Positions 33,651 through 36,403 of a stretch of 36,403 nt of DNA are shown piece after piece. Made by a program: the position numbers and the translations under genes. The notes under the pieces are model-generated. The model was given only the letters and a program-made list of their open reading frames with translations. It searched no databases and had not been told where the DNA came from. The stretch lies in contig VXNO01000028.1 in assembly GCA_009840575.1 (NCBI GenBank), positions 1 to 36,403 on the forward strand, read 5' to 3'. Source of the DNA: Chloroflexota bacterium (GTDB taxonomy: Bacteria > Chloroflexota > Anaerolineae > Aggregatilineales > Phototrophicaceae). The number at the start of each line of letters is the position of its first letter. The stretch's first letter is position 1.

Positions 33651-34670
33651 GTGACAAGACTCAGCCTCGGCGCGTTCTCGGCCGCTCCGACGATCACGGA
33701 TGGCTTGCGCCCCGTCAACCTGCAAAGCGATTTGCGCCCCTTGGCCGACCTCATCGAATTGGCTTTTGCCGATAGCATGGACAGCGCGGGCCGCTCAGCC
33801 ATCCGCGAGATGCGCTACTTGAGTCACATGGGCGCGGCGCTGCGGCTCTTGACGCGCCTCAACTCGCTAGCAGAAGGCATCAGCCTTGGCTATGTCTACC
33901 TGGTCGCGGGCGAGCTGGTCGGCAATGTGTCGATTTATCCTGCCAACTTCCCGCGTGAATTAGGCGAAACCTGGCTCTTGGCGAATGTGGCGGTGCACCC
34001 TCGCCATCAGCGGCGCGGCATTGCCCAGAAGCTAGTGGCGAGCAGCCTTGATACCTTGCGAGCGCGCGGAGCGGCGACTGTCATCCTACAAGCCGACTGC
34101 GCCAATGAAGCCGCGCTGCGCTTGTACGAGGCGACTGGCTTCCGCTATGAGCGCGCCTGGACACATTGGCGGCGCAGCAGCCGCATGCGAGCGTCCGCGC
34201 CCACCCCGCATGACTTCCACATCACGCGCTTGCGGCGCAAGGAAGGGGCGGCTGAGTTTGCGCTGGCAGAAGCTGCGCGTCCCAACAGCCGCGGCGGGCT
34301 GGGTTGGCTCAAGCCCCTGCGCAAAGCCGATTTCTGCCCTTCGCCCTGGCAGCAAGCGCGCAAGTGGCTGTCCATGAACAGCCTCGAAAAGCTGATCATC
34401 CGTAGCGCCGACGAACGCGATATCCTGGCGTCTTGCTGGCTGGAGAATGCCGCTATTGGCTTTGGGAGGGTGCAGGCGCGCCTTTTCAGCTCGCCAGCGA
34501 AAGACCACCGCGCTTATGCCGAGGCGCTAATTAGCAACCTGGTTTCTCGTTACGACCGCGCGACGATCCTGGTCGAACACCCGCGCGATGACGATGTCGT
34601 CAGCGAGCTGCTGCGGCAACAGCAATTCAAAGCGCGGCGCGAGCTTTGGCACATGCGGCTGGATTTCTGA
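33651..34670 (+). CDS. GNAT acetyltransferase with a second, degenerate GNAT-like half
   Basis: 339 residues starting at a GTG at 33651; no ATG is available close by in frame and the ribosome site is weak. Residues about 18-190 form a GNAT domain, with the acetyl-CoA loop V113-AVHPRHQRRGIAQKL (Q120-R-R-G-I-A125) and the ANEAALRLYEATGF block (151-164). Residues about 248-339 (LIIRSADERDILASCWLEN ... LLRQQQFKARRELWHMRL) look like a second GNAT half that keeps the terminal strand pattern but lacks a Q/R-x-x-G-x-A loop. Two-domain GNATs with one inactive half are known. The substrate cannot be told. Its 3' end is 30 bases from the convergent PH-domain gene. Confidence 0.8.
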   Translation: MTRLSLGAFSAAPTITDGLRPVNLQSDLRPLADLIELAFADSMDSAGRSAIREMRYLSHMGAALRLLTRLNSLAEGISLGYVYLVAGELVGNVSIYPANFPRELGETWLLANVAVHPRHQRRGIAQKLVASSLDTLRARGAATVILQADCANEAALRLYEATGFRYERAWTHWRRSSRMRASAPTPHDFHITRLRRKEGAAEFALAEAARPNSRGGLGWLKPLRKADFCPSPWQQARKWLSMNSLEKLIIRSADERDILASCWLENAAIGFGRVQARLFSSPAKDHRAYAEALISNLVSRYDRATILVEHPRDDDVVSELLRQQQFKARRELWHMRLDF

Positions 34671-34700
34671 GCGTTCGCCGCTTTCTGTATTGAGTCTCCC

Positions 34701-36113
34701 TCAACTGCGGAAACGCGGCGGGCGCGGTTTGTCGAGCTTGGTCAAGCTGCTATCCGTATTGGCAGCGGACTGCCCGGTCGTCAACTTGCGTGGCAGGCGC
34801 GGCGGACGATTGCAGTCGCTGTTGCTGGCGGAGCTGGAAGGCAATTCTCGCTGGGCTGCGGCTGCGGGGTTGGCAGCATGGGCAGCGCCATTCGCGACTG
34901 TCAGGTATTCGCCGAGGATCTGCCGCTGCTGCATGGCATCATAGTGAGCGCGGCGGCGCGCCTTGTTGTGTTGGCGGCGGGAAATCTCCTGCTGGATCTG
35001 CGCCGGCTTGTGCACACGGGTGAAGAGCTTGGGCTCGTCCGCGCCCACCAGCGACATGCGCACATCCCCGACCTGCAAGAGCGCCGAGATGAAGCCACTC
35101 ATGCTGGATTCGACATTGTCGATGCGCTCAATCAGGATTTGATCGCGCAAATTCTGCAAGAAGAAAGGGCGTTTGTGCACCAGTGTGATGGTATCGTCCG
35201 ACAGGATATAAATGTCGTTGCGCCAATCCCAATCCAGCCAATAATAAGCTAAACCGCTGACCAACAGCGCGAGCATGGCGATGGGGAAGGTTACGATGCG
35301 CATGTCTGGCGCGACCACCGCAAAGGTCAGAACCAGCCCCGCCAGCGAGATTAACATAATCGCCAGTGGGATAGTCGTGTGGCGGAACCAGACGCTGATG
35401 TGCTTGCGATATACAATGTCGCCGTTGCTCATCTCGATGCGGGCGCTCAGGTAGCCGTTGCTGCCGCGAAGGGGCTGGAGCGGCTGGTTGCTCGCCATTT
35501 GCGCGCGCAAGTCGTCTTCAGTAACATCGCCCGATAGCCAGCGCTGCATCTCCGCTCGCACCATCTGTCCGTGCCGCTGCGCCTGCTGCTCGGCGTAGCC
35601 TTTGCGCGTTTCCAGCACGAGCCTCTGCAAGCGCTCGGGCGTGGGCATCAGCTCCAATTTCATATTGCCCTGCGCGCCGGCTGTCTTGACAATCACGGTG
35701 CCATAGCGCAGCAGCCGTGCGAAGATATCGCCAGCGGGAATCTCGATATTGATCTCATGCACGCTCTCCATGCCGATTTGCGCGATATGCCGCTGCATGG
35801 TGAGTAGCTTGCGGTTGATGCGGATGATGCGCTGGTCAGTCACGATGACCGAGTCATTGCGCCATTCCATAATCAAGTAAACCAGCACAGCGCCAGGCAA
35901 GAGCAGCGCCAGCCCCAGCAAACCCAGCTTCAGCGCCGCCGCCTGAACTTGTGTTGCTGCCAGCAGCAGCGCCGCCAGCAGCAGCATGGGCAGCCAAGCC
36001 GAGCGTAGAAACACCCAGAAATGCCGGCGCGTTTCAACTAGCACGGCTTCGTCCGCGCGCTGTTCGGCAAAACGCGGGTTGATCGTCTTGCGCTTGGCGC
36101 TGTCGGGCATCAT
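34701..36113 (-). CDS. Membrane protein with two bacterial PH (YdbS/YdbT-like) domains
   Basis: 470 residues with an internal duplication. Each half has a two-helix membrane hairpin (about 35-82 and 243-287) followed by a bPH2 domain that opens EWRNDSVIVTDQRIIRI (83-99) or DWRNDIYILSDDTITLV (from about 291). The shared WRND-x-x-x-I-x-(T/S)-D is the family hallmark of YdbS/YdbT-type proteins, which sit at the membrane and are tied loosely to envelope functions. A basic, Pro/Ser-rich tail of about 70 residues ends the protein. Two adjacent ATGs, 36113 and 36110, are possible starts, with GAGG about seven bases before the first. An extended -10 lies upstream. It is divergent from the gene beginning at 36241. 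Confidence 0.85.
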   Translation of the reverse strand: MMPDSAKRKTINPRFAEQRADEAVLVETRRHFWVFLRSAWLPMLLLAALLLAATQVQAAALKLGLLGLALLLPGAVLVYLIMEWRNDSVIVTDQRIIRINRKLLTMQRHIAQIGMESVHEINIEIPAGDIFARLLRYGTVIVKTAGAQGNMKLELMPTPERLQRLVLETRKGYAEQQAQRHGQMVRAEMQRWLSGDVTEDDLRAQMASNQPLQPLRGSNGYLSARIEMSNGDIVYRKHISVWFRHTTIPLAIMLISLAGLVLTFAVVAPDMRIVTFPIAMLALLVSGLAYYWLDWDWRNDIYILSDDTITLVHKRPFFLQNLRDQILIERIDNVESSMSGFISALLQVGDVRMSLVGADEPKLFTRVHKPAQIQQEISRRQHNKARRRAHYDAMQQRQILGEYLTVANGAAHAANPAAAAQRELPSSSASNSDCNRPPRLPRKLTTGQSAANTDSSLTKLDKPRPPRFRS

Positions 36114-36156
36114 TGGCGTGCCTCTGGGAGCGGGCTAGTATCCAGCATTTGCCAGC

Positions 36157-36165
36157 ATTGTAGCA
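36157..36165 (-). promoter_or_regulatory. Extended -10 promoter of the PH-domain gene
   Basis: The minus strand reads TGC-TACAAT about 44 bases before the ATG at 36113. No strong -35 is visible. The form resembles the TGC-TATACT elements at 4271 and 13076. Confidence 0.5.
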
Positions 36166-36240
36166 TATAGCTGGTCTGCAATTCGGTTTGGAAATATCGA
36201 TGCTCTGCGCTAGACTTGACTTGGCGACGTTGTGGACAAC

Positions 36241-36403
36241 ATGGTGGGTGAGATGACTTTCGACACGAACATTTCTTTGGATCTTGTCTTCACAATTCTA
36301 GCGATCTTGGGGGCTGTGTGGCGCATGCAGCATGTGCTGGAGAGCCGCTATGACGATTTGCGTAAGGAACTCAAAGGCGAGATTTCAAACTCGAACCAGG
36401 AAC
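36241..36403 (+). CDS. Small single-span membrane protein, 3'-truncated by window edge
   Basis: An ATG at 36241 opens a frame with no stop up to the right edge, 54 codons. An alternative ATG at 36253 is preceded by GGTGG. A hydrophobic stretch (about residues 11-27, ISLDLVFTILAILGAVW) is followed by a charged segment (LESRYDDLRKELKGEISN) that looks like the beginning of a coiled coil. This layout is common in small uncharacterised membrane proteins. No family can be named from the visible part. A short palindrome, GTTGT-GG-ACAAC at 36229-36240, sits just before the first ATG. Confidence 0.55.
   Translation, partial: MVGEMTFDTNISLDLVFTILAILGAVWRMQHVLESRYDDLRKELKGEISNSNQE

Noticed and set aside
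36229..36240. GTTGT-GG-ACAAC palindrome as an operator
   Set aside because: It is too short to distinguish from chance, and no regulator is encoded nearby.
1..36403. CRISPR arrays, tRNA or rRNA genes
   Set aside because: No regularly spaced direct repeats, cloverleaf-like sequences or ribosomal RNA signatures were seen on either strand by reading; no computation was run.

Overview
The window is a GC-rich bacterial chromosome segment with about 23 intact or edge-truncated protein genes, one gene remnant, one insertion-sequence derivative and no RNA genes that I can see. The protein repertoire suggests a Chloroflexota (Anaerolineae-like) bacterium, probably environmental: Thr/Pro-rich linkers on membrane-anchored proteins, PPC domains joined to TPRs, a YfhO-like giant membrane protein, a SUMF1-like domain, a Uma2 nuclease, and dispersed hairpin-forming intergenic repeats. 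The assignment is inference from gene content; no phylogenetic marker gene is present.

Layout. 1-2986 (-): 3'-truncated type IIG restriction-modification enzyme whose specificity region is AT-richer than the rest. 3010-3238: a nested palindromic element filling the gap. 3270-4238 (-): zinc-type alcohol dehydrogenase, divergent from htpG (4396-6342, +). 6372-6557: a 186-bp IS1-family deletion derivative (both terminal repeats plus the transposase C-terminus), abutting a 5'-truncated gene remnant. 6778-8416 (+): DUF1801 protein, unknown protein, PncC amidase; convergent with a Uma2 nuclease. 9261-11942 (+): two related membrane-anchored TPR proteins, the second with two PPC domains, followed by a good terminator. 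12023-12958 (-): aldo/keto reductase. 13114-15400 (+): DUF1028 protein overlapping a GT39-type glycosyltransferase. 15567-17212 (+): NfeD-SPFH operon. 17295-21524 (-): large transmembrane kinase-like protein. 21832-25944 (+): YfhO-like/flippase fusion. 25928-28398 (-): ten-helix His-rich membrane protein, copper-chaperone-like lipoprotein, GNAT. 28564-31952 (+): PP2C-like membrane protein and a CNNM/CorC-type protein. 32018-33391 (-): SUMF1-like membrane protein. 33651-34670 (+): two-domain GNAT. 34701-36113 (-): duplicated bacterial PH-domain membrane protein. 36241-36403 (+): start of a small membrane protein.

Themes. (i) Surface sensing: a kinase-like, a PP2C-like and a SUMF1-like protein plus two TPR proteins each carry one membrane span, several with Pro/Thr-rich linkers. 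The kinase- and phosphatase-like domains both depart from canonical active-site motifs. (ii) Envelope glycan and membrane homeostasis: GT39, YfhO-flippase fusion, NfeD/SPFH, CNNM. (iii) A small copper-handling operon. (iv) An approximately 85-bp dispersed intergenic repeat has six copies. All four that keep the GGCAATCGC-type end (GGCGATTGC in one) place that end 55-115 bp from a start codon and face it; the two copies lacking it lie at gene 3' ends.
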